The position numbers and the translations under genes are program-made. Below are positions 1-8,282 of a stretch of 20,599 bases of DNA, piece after piece. The notes under the pieces are model-generated. The model was not told where the DNA came from and did not search any database. It saw nothing but the letters and a program-made list of their open reading frames with translations. The stretch lies in contig CACXLY010000043.1 of NCBI GenBank assembly GCA_902768605.1, positions 1 to 20,599 of the forward strand, given 5' to 3'. Position 1 is the stretch's first letter. Every line of letters begins with the position of its first letter. The stretch is from an uncultured Bacteroidales bacterium (GTDB lineage: Bacteria; Bacteroidota; Bacteroidia; Bacteroidales; Bacteroidaceae).

Positions 1-31
1 AAGATAAGGACAAACAAATACAGAATTTTCT

Positions 32-89
32 TATCCTGCAATTTGACCCATTGAAACAAAGTACCACTAAACTATCCTGCAATTTGACC
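32..89. repeat. Two direct copies of a 17-bp sequence
   Basis: TATCCTGCAATTTGACC occurs identically at 32-48 and 73-89, so the copies start 41 bp apart, about four helical turns. They lie upstream of the promoter of the GxGYxYP gene. Such spacing fits a paired protein-binding site, but the copies may also be remnants of an upstream repeat cut by the window edge. No function is shown. Confidence 0.6.
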
Positions 90-110
90 TATACGCCAAA
101 AGTTTAAGCA

Positions 111-215
111 CAATTGTTAATTCACAATTGTTAATTCATAATTCATAATTGTTAATTCATAATTCATAATTAAGGCTACGCCCTGACTCTTCGCGAAAAA
201 TAATTATGAATTAAC
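111..215. repeat. Nine-unit heptamer array with an inverted copy downstream
   Basis: From 111 to 173 the sequence is nine in-phase seven-base units, variants of TAATTCA, CAATTGT and TAATTGT. The segment 160-172 is repeated in inverted orientation at 201-213, so a 13-bp stem with a 28-base loop could form. It may mark the end of an upstream transcript or be a cruciform. No gene was seen in 1-352. Confidence 0.6.
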
Positions 216-218
216 AGC

Positions 219-249
219 TGTGAAAAATGAATTAAAAGTTGTATCTTTG
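219..249 (+). promoter_or_regulatory. Bacteroidota-type promoter of the GxGYxYP gene
   Basis: TATCTTTG at 242-249 matches the Bacteroidota -7 consensus TAnnTTTG. A weak -33 element, TGTG at 219-222 instead of TTTG, lies 19 bp upstream, the usual spacing. The transcript would start near 255 and carry a leader of about 100 nt made mostly of heptamer repeats. Confidence 0.65.
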
Positions 250-267
250 CACCCGAAACGACAAGAT

Positions 268-337
268 GAAGATTGAAGATTGAAAGTTGAAGATTGAAAG
301 TTGAAGATTGTAGATTGAAAATTGAAGATTGATGGTT
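268..337 (+). repeat. Ten in-phase heptamers in a 5' leader
   Basis: Ten consecutive seven-base units (GAAGATT, GAAAGTT, GTAGATT, GAAAATT, GATGGTT variants) fill the space between the predicted transcription start and the start codon at 353. Copy number at such arrays can vary by slippage, which would change leader length but not the protein. Confidence 0.75.
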
Positions 338-352
338 GAAAAATCAATATAA

Positions 353-2212
353 ATGATTAAAATATTGAGAAATATCCTGCTTCTGTTGCTCGTTTTAGTG
401 GGAACCTGCATGGAGGCAAAGCGTCAGGAACCTATCGTCTGGGTCGATATGCGATATACGTTGAGGGCAAACTATCAGGACAGCTTGGCCGTCCTCTCCG
501 TTTGGGACGATTTGCATGCCATCAGTGCCTTGCAAGGCATCGTGAACAGGGACAAGCCGCGCCTCTATATAGAATATGTGGAGTGCGACGGATGCAGCAT
601 CGATGCCTATTGGTGGAACCGCTTTGCTGGGGAGGGTGAATGGCTGTCGGGACGCGACACGTTGTATCTCGCGAGCGTCGCGGAGGCGGTCCGTCATTTC
701 CGCCGTTTCCTGAGCGGCGCGGTGGCATACGATTCCCATGTAGCCAGCACGAGCAACGTGGCGAGCAGCGTGGCGGGCGCGGAGAACCTGCTGCCTTTGC
801 GATGGGATGCAAGCCCGACGTCTCTCTATCAAGTGTTGACCAGCGGCGAGGATGCCTTGGAGGTGCGGGAATGGCTGGTGAAGCCCGACGGTAGCCCGCT
901 CTTCACGGGAGAGGGCATGATACCCGGCACGAATCGCCCCTCTTCCGGAAGCAAGAAATGCGACCCCTATCTTTGGCTGCTGGAGCGATACATGAAGACA
1001 GGACGCATGGATGGCCGCTATGCCGGCTACTATCAGGACCAGCTTTGGCGCGAGAAACCCCTCAACGCTCCCACCAACCACCATACGCTCACCAATCACG
1101 ACTTCTTCATCAGTCGAGGGGCTTTCTTCTTCGACCTGTCCCCTTGGCCCGATGAGGCAACCGACGACCCCGGCCAACCCATCGGTACCGACTATCATAC
1201 GCTATGCGAGATGCTTCAGCAGGCGCACGACTTGCGACGCGGCTCCGCGCCCTGCTACATCGGGGGCTTTCCGGAATGGGCATACAAATATACGAAACGG
1301 GTAGGGGGCAAGCACGAGGACGTGCAGACCGAATGGCAGTTTGCAGAGCTGATAAGCAGATACATGGCCTTCAAGGATGCGGACGCCATCGGCTACGGCG
1401 CTCTGGCCAATGCCTCTTTCTGGCAGCATTTCCCCTTGAAGAAACGCTATCCGCAGCCATGGACTTCGCAGAAGAAACTGAAGGAGGCACACTACCTGAA
1501 TGCCGATGGAACGGTCGATACGACTCGCAACTACGTGATTATCTATGTGGGCGACTACGATGCCTCGTCGTGGATATCTCAGCGGACGCACGACCTTTGG
1601 GACAGCCCTCGTCGCGGCGAACTGCCGATGATGTGGTGCATCAGCCCCGTACTGTCCGAGCGCGTCCCCCACGTCATGCATTACATCCGCACGACTGCCA
1701 GCCCTCGCGACTACTTTGCTGCGGCCGACAACGGGGCTGGCTATCTGATGCCGGGCGTGGCAGAACAGGAGGGAGCCGCCGAGGATATTGAAACGTGGAA
1801 GCGGCATTGCGAGAAGTACTACAGGAAATGGGGCTTGAGCGTGACGGGCTTCATCATCGACGGCAACGGTCCTGCGATGGGCAAGCGCTCGCTGGATGCG
1901 TACCGGCAATTCAGTCGGCATGGCATCGTGCCTCAGAAGAGCGAGCTCATCGGCCAGTATCGCGGCATGCCGGTGCTGAGGTCCGACTACGACCTCGTGT
2001 CGAACAATCCCAAAGAGGCAGCTCAGGTGCTTGTGGAGAGAATGCATCTTCGAGGGGGCGTGCCTTTCCATTGGTTCCGAATCATCCTGAAAAGTCCCGA
2101 ATGGTACGTGAGCGTAATAGAAGAAGCCAAGCGTTTAGACCCCAGCATCGAACTGGTGGACATGCCCACCTTCTTCGAATTGATGAAGATATATACGAAG
2201 AATAAGGATTAA
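353..2212 (+). CDS. GxGYxYP-family putative glycoside hydrolase, exported
   Basis: A 619-residue exported protein. Residues 1-22 form a signal peptide with a long hydrophobic core; C19 is preceded by VGT, a poor lipobox, so a lipoprotein is possible but not favoured. The N-terminal part contains LQGIVNRDKPRLYI (60-73), a typical opening of the GxGYxYP N-terminal domain. The family signature is GAGYLMP at 461-467, with Met where the motif usually has Tyr. The C-terminal part, with HWFRIILKSPEW (573-584) and a closing DMPTFFELM (603-611), matches the family's second domain. These proteins are predicted to act in carbohydrate use in Bacteroidota, but reaction and substrate are not established. 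The ATG at 353 follows an A-rich leader without Shine-Dalgarno. It converges on the GH67-esterase gene and may belong to the same glycan-degrading set. Family assignment is fairly sure; function is inference. Confidence 0.85.
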   Translation: MIKILRNILLLLLVLVGTCMEAKRQEPIVWVDMRYTLRANYQDSLAVLSVWDDLHAISALQGIVNRDKPRLYIEYVECDGCSIDAYWWNRFAGEGEWLSGRDTLYLASVAEAVRHFRRFLSGAVAYDSHVASTSNVASSVAGAENLLPLRWDASPTSLYQVLTSGEDALEVREWLVKPDGSPLFTGEGMIPGTNRPSSGSKKCDPYLWLLERYMKTGRMDGRYAGYYQDQLWREKPLNAPTNHHTLTNHDFFISRGAFFFDLSPWPDEATDDPGQPIGTDYHTLCEMLQQAHDLRRGSAPCYIGGFPEWAYKYTKRVGGKHEDVQTEWQFAELISRYMAFKDADAIGYGALANASFWQHFPLKKRYPQPWTSQKKLKEAHYLNADGTVDTTRNYVIIYVGDYDASSWISQRTHDLWDSPRRGELPMMWCISPVLSERVPHVMHYIRTTASPRDYFAAADNGAGYLMPGVAEQEGAAEDIETWKRHCEKYYRKWGLSVTGFIIDGNGPAMGKRSLDAYRQFSRHGIVPQKSELIGQYRGMPVLRSDYDLVSNNPKEAAQVLVERMHLRGGVPFHWFRIILKSPEWYVSVIEEAKRLDPSIELVDMPTFFELMKIYTKNKD

Positions 2213-2251
2213 GGATTAAAGATTAAGGATTAAGGCTTTTAGATTAGAGGG

Positions 2252-2349
2252 ATTAAGGATTAAAGATTAAGGATTAAAGCTGATACATAATTCTTCAGAT
2301 GCAAAACAACAAAACCTTAATCTTTAATCCTTAATCTTTAATCCTTAAT
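2252..2349. terminator. 28-bp inverted repeat between convergent genes, possible bidirectional terminator
   Basis: Positions 2252-2279 and 2322-2349 are perfect inverted copies, 28 bp each, with a 42-bp loop. Both arms are built from heptamers of the AAGGATT and AAAGATT kind, and further units run from the stop of the GxGYxYP gene (2206 onward). The right arm contains the stop codon of the GH67-esterase gene. The stem is AT-rich and lacks a clean T-tract, so terminator function is inferred from position. Confidence 0.6.
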
Positions 2350-5300
2350 TTACTTCAATTTCAAATTGTGGGGCGGGCAGGCCGTCGGTATTGTAGAGCG
2401 TGGGCATGGGGAAGTCGTCCCAGGCATAGCGGACGGATGTCGCCTTGCAGTTGGCAGGCAGGTCGAGGATGATGGTATGCGGTCCTCCTATCCGAGCTGT
2501 CGTCCATTGGTAAGTGCCGTCCGAGCCGATGCTGAATCCCTGCAGGGCCGTCCGTGCTGTAAGCGTACCGCTTTCGGGCGTGAAGCGTAGCCATATCTTT
2601 CCGCCCCGGATGCGAGCCGAACAGGGGCTTGGTCCTTGAGCGGAAGGGATGCGTTCGCCGTAAGCCAGGCGTCTCATCTGCATGGCAACGCGATGGCCTG
2701 CTATGTGTTTATCCTGCGGATGAATGTCGTTCGCCTCGCCCGTATCTATCAGAGGGATGAGAGCCGACTTCGGGATGCGCTGGGCGGCAAGGTACTGCTC
2801 GTGCCGAATGCGTGTCCAGCCCGTCTCGACGGGTATCGAATGGCGCTCCATATAAGCAGGTAGCTGAACGACCACAAAAGGCGCTTTGCGTCCGAATTGC
2901 CGCCGCCACGATGCGGCCAGAGCCGTGAGGTAATCGGCATAGCGCTGGGGTGAGTCGATGTTCGATTCTCCCTGATACCAGACGATACCGCAAACGGGGA
3001 AATGCCGCAACGGAGCAATCATGGCATTATAGAGCGCTGCAGGACAATCGACGAGATAGGTGCAGCGCGGACGCTCCGGCCGTTTGCATCCGACGGCCAT
3101 CTGCAGCGAACTCTGCAGGGGGATGATGTGTTCTCCTATCTCCAATTGGTAGCGTTTTCCCTGCGTGAAATGCGGCAGGCCGTTTTGCGAAATCAGATGG
3201 ACAACGATGTCGTTCTCTCCGGCGCGCAGTAGCCCTGCTGGCACGTTGTAGTTGCGCGGCGGATATTCGTAGGTCGTAGTGCCGACGAGACGGCCGCAAA
3301 CGAAAATGGAGTCGGCATCTTTCATCGCTCCGAAGCGGAGCAGGGCAGGCTGCCCGGCCAATGCTGGCGGCACGTTAGCGGTGGTGCGGAACCAGTAGGA
3401 GCCATTTTGTCCGAGGCTCCAGTCGTCGAACATCCCGACGCGTTGCCACGAAGCGAAGTCATAACCGGCTTGGTTCCATCGATATAATATGCTGTCGCAA
3501 TCGTTTGTCTGCCTGTCCCATTCGGCAGCAGCACGTTGCTCTACGCGGCTCAGCGAATCCGGCCAGTCCTTTTGTCGATGCCGAAGCTGCTGGAATTCGT
3601 CCGCATAGTCCTCGAATGTCTCGAGCGTCTGCTGCGGCATCCACGCTTGCACCTGCGTTCCGCCGACGGCGCTATTGATGATGCCAATGGGCACATCGAA
3701 GCGCTCCTGCAGTTCGCGTGCCATGAAATAGCAGAGCGCGCTCACCTCAGCGCAGTTCTCGGGCGTGATGTCCTGCCACGGACGCACGGTCATGTCGTCG
3801 GCTGGATTCAGATAGTTATATTGATGAGGGACTTTGAGGTAGCGTATTTTGGGGTTCGCGTAGTGCAGCACCAGCGCGGCTACGCTGTCCATGCAGCGCC
3901 GGATGGGCAGTTCCATGTTCGACTGGCCGCTGCAGAGAAACACGTCGCCGATGAGTACGTCGCGAATCGTCAGGTTCCCAATCGTCAGGTTGTATGGTCC
4001 GCCAGCTTGCATCTTCGGCAGCCAGACCTCCCACCTGCCGTCCTCGTCCGCTTTTGCCGAGGCGCGGTGGCCGTTCAACTCCACCTTGACCATGCTGCCC
4101 CGCTCAGCCCAACCCCATACGGGAATGCGTTCGCCTCGCTGCAGCACCATGCCATCGCCGAAGAAGCGTGGCAGTCGAATGCGCCGTACTTGTGGCAAAG
4201 CCTTGGGGTCGGGAGCGCTGTAGTTGTCCATCTTCAATCGGAAATCCTGCAACTCGCGTAGCGTGAATATCGTGGGGAGCGAGCCTGTCGGAAGCGGCAT
4301 TCGCGAGAACGTCTGGAAATATAGCAGGCAAGCATCGTGCCACCACTGCGCATCGTCGGCCTGCCGCTGCAATCGCCACAGCTGCGCCTCGTGGCGACGG
4401 CGGTCCACGAAGGGCCTCGTTTGCTGCCAGATGCGTACGAAATCCTGCGCCTCCGCTACGCCGTGGTCGTAGTGGCGGCAGAGATGTTCCCAAAGCGTAC
4501 GTCCGTCGCCCAGCCGATAGCTCCATGCCACGTGATGAAACCAAAGCAGAAGCGACTCGGGACATGTCGCCACGTCGTTATAGAGGGAACGTAGCGGCTC
4601 GGGATATTGGGCCACATTGTTCGAGCCTTGCGCCCCTTTGAGACAAGGCTCTGCATGGTCGGTGCGGTTGAAGCCGATGCCGATGGAGTCGGCTCGATGG
4701 TAGTAGCGCGGCAACCAGTCCTCGCGCCACCCAGCCCGTTCGCACCACGGCTCCGGTCCGTAGTGATGGTCCGCAGCAAAGATGTGGTGCAGTCCCATCG
4801 GCATCATGTAGTCCACCAGCGCTTCGTGGCTGCGCAGAAGCAAGTCCGTAACGGGGCCGACAAACCGCTCGTCGCTCGAATAATTCTCTCGAAGGAAGTC
4901 CTCCGCTATCTTGCGAGGCTCTGTTGAAGGTGCGCAAGCCAGCCGACCGAACCCGTACCAGTTGGCCAGTGCCAGCGGATTGGCAGTCCAGTTCTCGGTG
5001 TCGCCGGTGTTGGCCACGCCTGCCACGCCCTCCAACCGTACCCCTTGGGCCGCCAGCTGGGCGAAGAAGTCGTGCCACATCGGCACGAGGAAACAGGTGT
5101 GGATGCTGTGACCGGTGTATTCCTGCGCGATTTGCAGTTCGGCCATCAGGCGCGTCCGTTTCATGGCAAAGAATAAAGGAGAGACAGGTTCGCGAGGCTG
5201 GAAATCGATGGGGCCGTTCTTTATCTGCAGAATCACGTTGTCGGCAAACTGTCCGTCGAGCGGCACAAACTCGTCGAATGCCTGGCTGGCGCGGTCGCTT

Positions 5301-5947
5301 CCCGTCGGGGCATAGACGAATGCCCGCCATATCACGATGCCGCCGTGCCTGTCCAATGCTGCTGCCAGCATGTTGGCGCCCTCGGCATGACTGCGCCCGT
5401 AGTCGGCGGGACCGGGTTCGCCCTCGCTGTTCGCCTTTACGAGAAAGCCGCCGAAATCGGGTATCAGGCCGTAAATCTCGTCAGCCTTCCGCCTCCACCA
5501 TTCCTGCACCCGCATGTTCCTCGGGTCGGCCGTCTCAACCTCGCCCAACGCTTTTGGCGAAGCAAAGTTGACCGAGAGATAGACGCGTGCGCCAAAGGGC
5601 CGCAGCACGTCGGCGATGCGAGCCACGCGCTGCAGCATGGCGGTCTGCAGCATAGCAGGCTTGGCGTTCACGTTGTTCAGCACCGTGCCGTTGATGCCGT
5701 ATTCGTGCAGGCGGCGGCCGTACTCTTCGTATCGCTTACGCAAATGTCGCGGCAAACTTTTCCGGCGGTCAGCGGGAATCTCTTCCCACTTCCAGAGCGA
5801 GCGACCGGCATAGCCACGTTCCACCGTCCCGTCGGGATTGTCCCAATGGTTCATCAGCCGCAGCCGGAAGCCAGCGGCCAGCGGCTCAGCTCCCATCATA
5901 ACCGCAGCCGCCACGAGCAGCAAGAACAAGCAGAAGAGCCTTCGCAT
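2345..5947 (-). CDS. GH67-type alpha-glucuronidase core fused to SASA-family acetylesterase
   Basis: A 1200-residue exported enzyme with signal peptide 1-20. Residues about 25-575 match the GH67 catalytic and C-terminal regions: LMNHWDNPDGTVERGYAG (31-48), KANSEGEPGP with the likely general acid E175 (171-180), QIAQEYTGH (272-280), D293 in MWHDFF and E318 in NTGDTENW as candidate basic residues, and NWYGFGRLA (329-337). GH67 removes (4-O-methyl-)glucuronate from the ends of xylo-oligosaccharides. Residues about 585-1200 match sialate O-acetylesterase/SASA (SGNH) enzymes: GQSNMELP with nucleophile S676, INSAVGGTQVQAWMP (757-771), WYQGESN (990-996) and D1074/H1076 in NDIHP. A jelly-roll-like insert (about 840-925) lies within this half. 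The usual GH67 N-terminal domain of roughly 110-150 residues is absent. It probably removes acetyl and glucuronate groups from xylan-like oligosaccharides, which is inference. No clear promoter was found; the 248-bp upstream spacer is repeat-filled. Confidence 0.9.
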   Translation of the reverse strand: MRRLFCLFLLLVAAAVMMGAEPLAAGFRLRLMNHWDNPDGTVERGYAGRSLWKWEEIPADRRKSLPRHLRKRYEEYGRRLHEYGINGTVLNNVNAKPAMLQTAMLQRVARIADVLRPFGARVYLSVNFASPKALGEVETADPRNMRVQEWWRRKADEIYGLIPDFGGFLVKANSEGEPGPADYGRSHAEGANMLAAALDRHGGIVIWRAFVYAPTGSDRASQAFDEFVPLDGQFADNVILQIKNGPIDFQPREPVSPLFFAMKRTRLMAELQIAQEYTGHSIHTCFLVPMWHDFFAQLAAQGVRLEGVAGVANTGDTENWTANPLALANWYGFGRLACAPSTEPRKIAEDFLRENYSSDERFVGPVTDLLLRSHEALVDYMMPMGLHHIFAADHHYGPEPWCERAGWREDWLPRYYHRADSIGIGFNRTDHAEPCLKGAQGSNNVAQYPEPLRSLYNDVATCPESLLLWFHHVAWSYRLGDGRTLWEHLCRHYDHGVAEAQDFVRIWQQTRPFVDRRRHEAQLWRLQRQADDAQWWHDACLLYFQTFSRMPLPTGSLPTIFTLRELQDFRLKMDNYSAPDPKALPQVRRIRLPRFFGDGMVLQRGERIPVWGWAERGSMVKVELNGHRASAKADEDGRWEVWLPKMQAGGPYNLTIGNLTIRDVLIGDVFLCSGQSNMELPIRRCMDSVAALVLHYANPKIRYLKVPHQYNYLNPADDMTVRPWQDITPENCAEVSALCYFMARELQERFDVPIGIINSAVGGTQVQAWMPQQTLETFEDYADEFQQLRHRQKDWPDSLSRVEQRAAAEWDRQTNDCDSILYRWNQAGYDFASWQRVGMFDDWSLGQNGSYWFRTTANVPPALAGQPALLRFGAMKDADSIFVCGRLVGTTTYEYPPRNYNVPAGLLRAGENDIVVHLISQNGLPHFTQGKRYQLEIGEHIIPLQSSLQMAVGCKRPERPRCTYLVDCPAALYNAMIAPLRHFPVCGIVWYQGESNIDSPQRYADYLTALAASWRRQFGRKAPFVVVQLPAYMERHSIPVETGWTRIRHEQYLAAQRIPKSALIPLIDTGEANDIHPQDKHIAGHRVAMQMRRLAYGERIPSAQGPSPCSARIRGGKIWLRFTPESGTLTARTALQGFSIGSDGTYQWTTARIGGPHTIILDLPANCKATSVRYAWDDFPMPTLYNTDGLPAPQFEIEVN

Positions 5948-6127
5948 TATATTAATTTACGATTTTACAATTTACGATTTACGATTTATTTACGATTTAG
6001 TAATTTAATTATTTACAGGGTGATTGCTTTCAATTTACAATTTTCAATGTTCAATATACGATTTAATTAATTTACGATTTGACGATTTACGATTTACGAT
6101 TTATTTACGATTTAACTATTTTACTAT
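5948..6127. repeat. AT-rich spacer with degenerate TTTACGA repeats and a 29-bp direct repeat
   Basis: The spacer between the two minus-strand genes consists largely of TTTACGA-like units. A 29-bp stretch of them is present as two identical copies, 5971-5999 and 6086-6114, 115 bp apart. No open reading frame or recognisable promoter was found here, although a promoter for the GH67-esterase gene would be expected. Confidence 0.7.
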
Positions 6128-6139
6128 TTATCCCCCTCT

Positions 6140-6200
6140 CCTTTGGAGGGGTCGGGGGTGAGGCTTATTCCTTTGGAGAGGGATGGGGGAGAGGCTTATT
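6140..6200. repeat. Tandem pair of ~30-bp GC-rich repeats at a gene end
   Basis: Two adjacent copies, 6140-6169 and 6170-6200, begin CCTTTGGAG and end GAGGCTTATT, differing slightly in the G-rich middle. The second copy contains the stop codon of the MBL-fold gene (6196-6198 on the minus strand). The C-rich run at 6132-6140 can pair with the first G-rich run, so a hairpin downstream of that gene is possible; there is no clean T-tract. Confidence 0.65.
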
Positions 6201-7131
6201 CCAGTTTCCATAGCCCATCGCGCACTGAGACGTGATGTTCCTTGATGCCTATCTTGTCCATCCATTCGCGCGTCCTTACTGTCGTCAGGTTTGCGGTGTC
6301 GAAGCCCTTTCCGGTATCGTTGTTCCAAACCCACATCGGAGTGGGCCAAAGACAAGCGCGGAATTTAATTGAGCGGTAGAACTCCTCCGAGCAGCCGTTC
6401 TGCCCGTGATGCGCCATCTGCAGATAGTCGCAGTTCAGGTCTTGTGCATACGGGCCTTTCAGGGCGAGGTCGCCACATTCCACGCCGGCATCGCCCAGGA
6501 AGACCATCGACTTCCGCTTGTCCCAGACGCGCATTATCATGGAGTTGTTGTTGTAGGGGTTCACGGTAAGCTGGGTGGCTACGCTCACTATCTTGAGCTT
6601 CATCCCGTCGAAGTCGAACACCTGCCCGGCCTGCTGGATGTCGGTCACCTTGGCTTCGCACTTGCTGAGGCGGTCGTAGAAGTCGCGCGTCTTTCCCGCT
6701 TCGGAGGGTTCGGCATCAATCACCTCATCCGTTATTTTGGAGTGATAGATGGCTTTGATGCGGAGGTCCTGCGTCCCCTGTTTCAGTATTTCCCACAAGG
6801 CTCCCATGTGGTCGTCGTGCGGATGGGAGATGAACCATGCCTCCACCTCGTTGCCCAGGGCTCCGATGAAGCCGCGCAGCGTGAAAGCCTCCTCGGGAAA
6901 CCCGCCATCCATGACGATGACCTTCCCCGTCTTTGTACGGAAAACGTAGGAATTGCCGATGGTATTGCTGTGCGAGGGAATCTGCCACGCGGTGAATGCC
7001 GAGCCCTTGGGCGTTTCCTCTGCCCTGACCTTTCTCTCCCCTTTAGCTTTCAAGGGCAGAGCCATCCCTATCGCAGCCAAAGCCCCGCTGGCAAGAAACT
7101 GCCTGCGCGCCATCTCGTGTTTCTTTTGCAT
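6196..7131 (-). CDS. Tat-exported metallo-beta-lactamase-fold hydrolase
   Basis: A 311-residue protein. Residues 8-30 look like a twin-arginine signal: RRQFLASGALAA followed by a hydrophobic stretch and a lysine-containing tail, so the enzyme is probably folded and loaded with metal before export. The MBL fold shows the metal-binding motif HPHDDH (103-108; ligands H103, H105, D107, H108), D214 in FLGDAG, and HHG (241-243). The pattern resembles the ComEC/Rec2-like MBL branch, but there are no competence membrane segments, so it is a stand-alone soluble hydrolase of unknown substrate. M1 is used; M7, just before the twin arginines, is an alternative start. A good promoter lies about 60 bp upstream. 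Fold is near certain; function is not assigned. Confidence 0.85.
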   Translation of the reverse strand: MQKKHEMARRQFLASGALAAIGMALPLKAKGERKVRAEETPKGSAFTAWQIPSHSNTIGNSYVFRTKTGKVIVMDGGFPEEAFTLRGFIGALGNEVEAWFISHPHDDHMGALWEILKQGTQDLRIKAIYHSKITDEVIDAEPSEAGKTRDFYDRLSKCEAKVTDIQQAGQVFDFDGMKLKIVSVATQLTVNPYNNNSMIMRVWDKRKSMVFLGDAGVECGDLALKGPYAQDLNCDYLQMAHHGQNGCSEEFYRSIKFRACLWPTPMWVWNNDTGKGFDTANLTTVRTREWMDKIGIKEHHVSVRDGLWKLE

Positions 7132-7190
7132 CTGTCTAATATGTAGTTAAACAATGAATTGTGAATTGCTTTGTTCGGTACAAAGTTACA

Positions 7191-7212
7191 GAATTTTCCC
7201 ATATTCCCCAAA
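7191..7212 (-). promoter_or_regulatory. Promoter of the MBL-fold gene
   Basis: On the minus strand TAACTTTG (7198-7191) fits the -7 consensus and TTTG (7212-7209) fits the -33 element, with an intermediate-length spacer within the range usual for the Bacteroidota primary sigma factor. This is the best-formed promoter in the window, leaving a leader of about 50 nt. Confidence 0.7.
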
Positions 7213-7288
7213 GCGGAAGGACAAATAAAGCGATTAAAGCATCGATTTGTCTTCGAAACGATGTTGAAAGCACATTTCGGCCCAAAGC

Positions 7289-7474
7289 TCTCATGAGAGA
7301 TTTTGACGCTTCACGTGGCATCGGCGATTCCTTGCTGTAGAGTCGTCGATTCCTTGCTGTAGCATCGGCGGTTCCTTGCTGTAGAGTCGTCGATTCCTTG
7401 CTGTAGCGTTGGCGATTCCTTGCTGTAGCATCGGCGAGCTTGGCTGCAGCCGCCCTCCCGGAACTCTCATGAGA
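7289..7474. repeat. Five 22-bp tandem repeats flanked by two 10-bp palindromes
   Basis: Five adjoining 22-bp units occupy 7326-7347, 7348-7369, 7370-7391, 7392-7413 and 7414-7435. Each begins GATTCCTTGCTGTAG (GG in the third) and ends in a variable 7-base part such as AGTCGTC or CATCGGC; a partial end lies before the first unit. The perfect palindrome TCTCATGAGA occurs on each side, at 7289-7298 and 7465-7474. The 22-bp period is close to two helical turns and is not a multiple of three. There are no spacers, so it is not a CRISPR. It could be an iteron-like protein-binding site or a decaying dispersed repeat. Confidence 0.8.
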
Positions 7475-7496
7475 TAGTTTCGTGCGAACGATAAAA

Positions 7497-7820
7497 GGCA
7501 ATGATATAGCAGTTGGTTCGCTTTTCGGATGGGTGAAAGAACTTAGCCGGTGGAGGATGAAGGCTGAACCGAAGGTCGACGGCCGTCGGCCAAAGGCCGA
7601 AGGGAAAGTCAAAGCCTGATAAGAACATAGGCGGGGGTGTAACCCCCGTAAAGGAGATATTGTAACATCTGAGTGCTGAAAGCACGACAGAACATCAGAA
7701 ATCTCTCCACCCTTTCAGGGTTCCGTTTCCCGCTCGCACTAGTTACGGGGGTTGCACCCCCGCCTGTATTCTTTCCAGCCTTTCAGGCTTCCGTTGTGCC
7801 AACTGTTATATTGTTTCCCG
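7497..7820. mobile_element. MITE/REP-like element, copy A, with inverted ends and nested hairpins
   Basis: The left end GGCAATGATATAGCAGTTGG (7497-7516) and the right end GCCAACTGTTATATTG (7799-7814) are imperfect inverted repeats. About 80 bp of the left part match the second copy at 20320-20400 at roughly 80 percent by eye. Inside lie small hairpins: CGGGGGT/ACCCCCG at 7632-7648 and again at 7746-7762, GTGC/GCAC at 7673-7685, ACCCT/AGGGT at 7709-7721, and AGCCT/AGGCT at 7777-7789. The two G-rich hairpins and their flanks are themselves inverted copies, so the whole could fold as one large structure. No transposase or convincing reading frame is present, so it would be non-autonomous. Exact ends and family are unknown. 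Confidence 0.65.
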
Positions 7821-7849
7821 GTAAAACGACAATCGGCGGGGAATGTGGG

Positions 7850-7895
7850 GAAAAGAAAAAAGCACTCGGCCTTGACTGGTTGAGTGCTTTTTATT
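7850..7895 (-). terminator. Rho-independent terminator of rplS
   Basis: On the minus strand AGCACTC (7888-7882) pairs with GAGTGCT (7867-7861) across a 14-base loop and is followed by a run of T (A-rich on the plus strand, 7850-7860). It lies about 25 bp after the rplS stop. The plus strand also has T residues after the stem, so it may work in both directions. Confidence 0.8.
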
Positions 7896-7913
7896 TGTAA
7901 GAAAAGTAAGGAA

Positions 7914-8282
7914 TCAATCCTCCTTCTGAGCAGCAACGCGCTTTTCGGCGATGCGAGCCTTCTTACCGGTGAGGTTGCGCAGGTAGTAGAGCTTAGCACG
8001 ACGTACCTTACCAACTTTGTTCACCTGGATGCTGTCGATGTTGGGGCTGCTGATGGGGAAGATACGCTCTACGCCTACCGTGCCCGACATCTTGCGAACA
8101 GTGAAGCGCTTGTTCTGACCGTGACCGCAAATCTTGATGCAGACACCACGATAGAGCTGGATACGCTCCTTGTTACCTTCGACAATTTTGTATGCAACGG
8201 TAATGGTGTCACCTGCCTTGAATGCGGGATGGCTCTTGCCTGTTGCAAATGCTTCTTCAGCAATTTTGATTAAATCAGCCAT
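7914..8282 (-). CDS. rplS: Large-subunit ribosomal protein bL19
   Basis: A 122-residue protein starting [12 protein letters not shown]. It has the conserved L19 features: [26 protein letters not shown] near residues 21-46, then [17 protein letters not shown] and the basic end [21 protein letters not shown]19 sits at the interface of the 30S and 50S subunits. The ATG at 8282 is chosen over an in-frame upstream ATG at 8318, because the additional 12 residues are not part of the family and the length then fits the usual 115-125 residues. It is monocistronic, with its own promoter and terminator, and lacks the trmD/rpsP neighbours seen in many other phyla. Confidence 0.97.
   Translation of the reverse strand: MADLIKIAEEAFATGKSHPAFKAGDTITVAYKIVEGNKERIQLYRGVCIKICGHGQNKRFTVRKMSGTVGVERIFPISSPNIDSIQVNKVGKVRRAKLYYLRNLTGKKARIAEKRVAAQKED

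Noticed and set aside
5345..6070. Plus-strand 241-codon frame
   Set aside because: It lies antisense to the well-supported GH67 region and runs into AT-rich repeats; no domain recognised.
7326..7435. Possible CRISPR array
   Set aside because: Units adjoin without spacers, the variable part is only 7 bp, and there are no cas genes.
7136..7612. Minus-strand 158-codon frame across the 22-bp array
   Set aside because: Its repeated protein pattern is just the translation of the DNA array (three 22-bp units give a 22-residue period), the rest crosses element copy A, and there is no promoter or family match. Left as non-coding.
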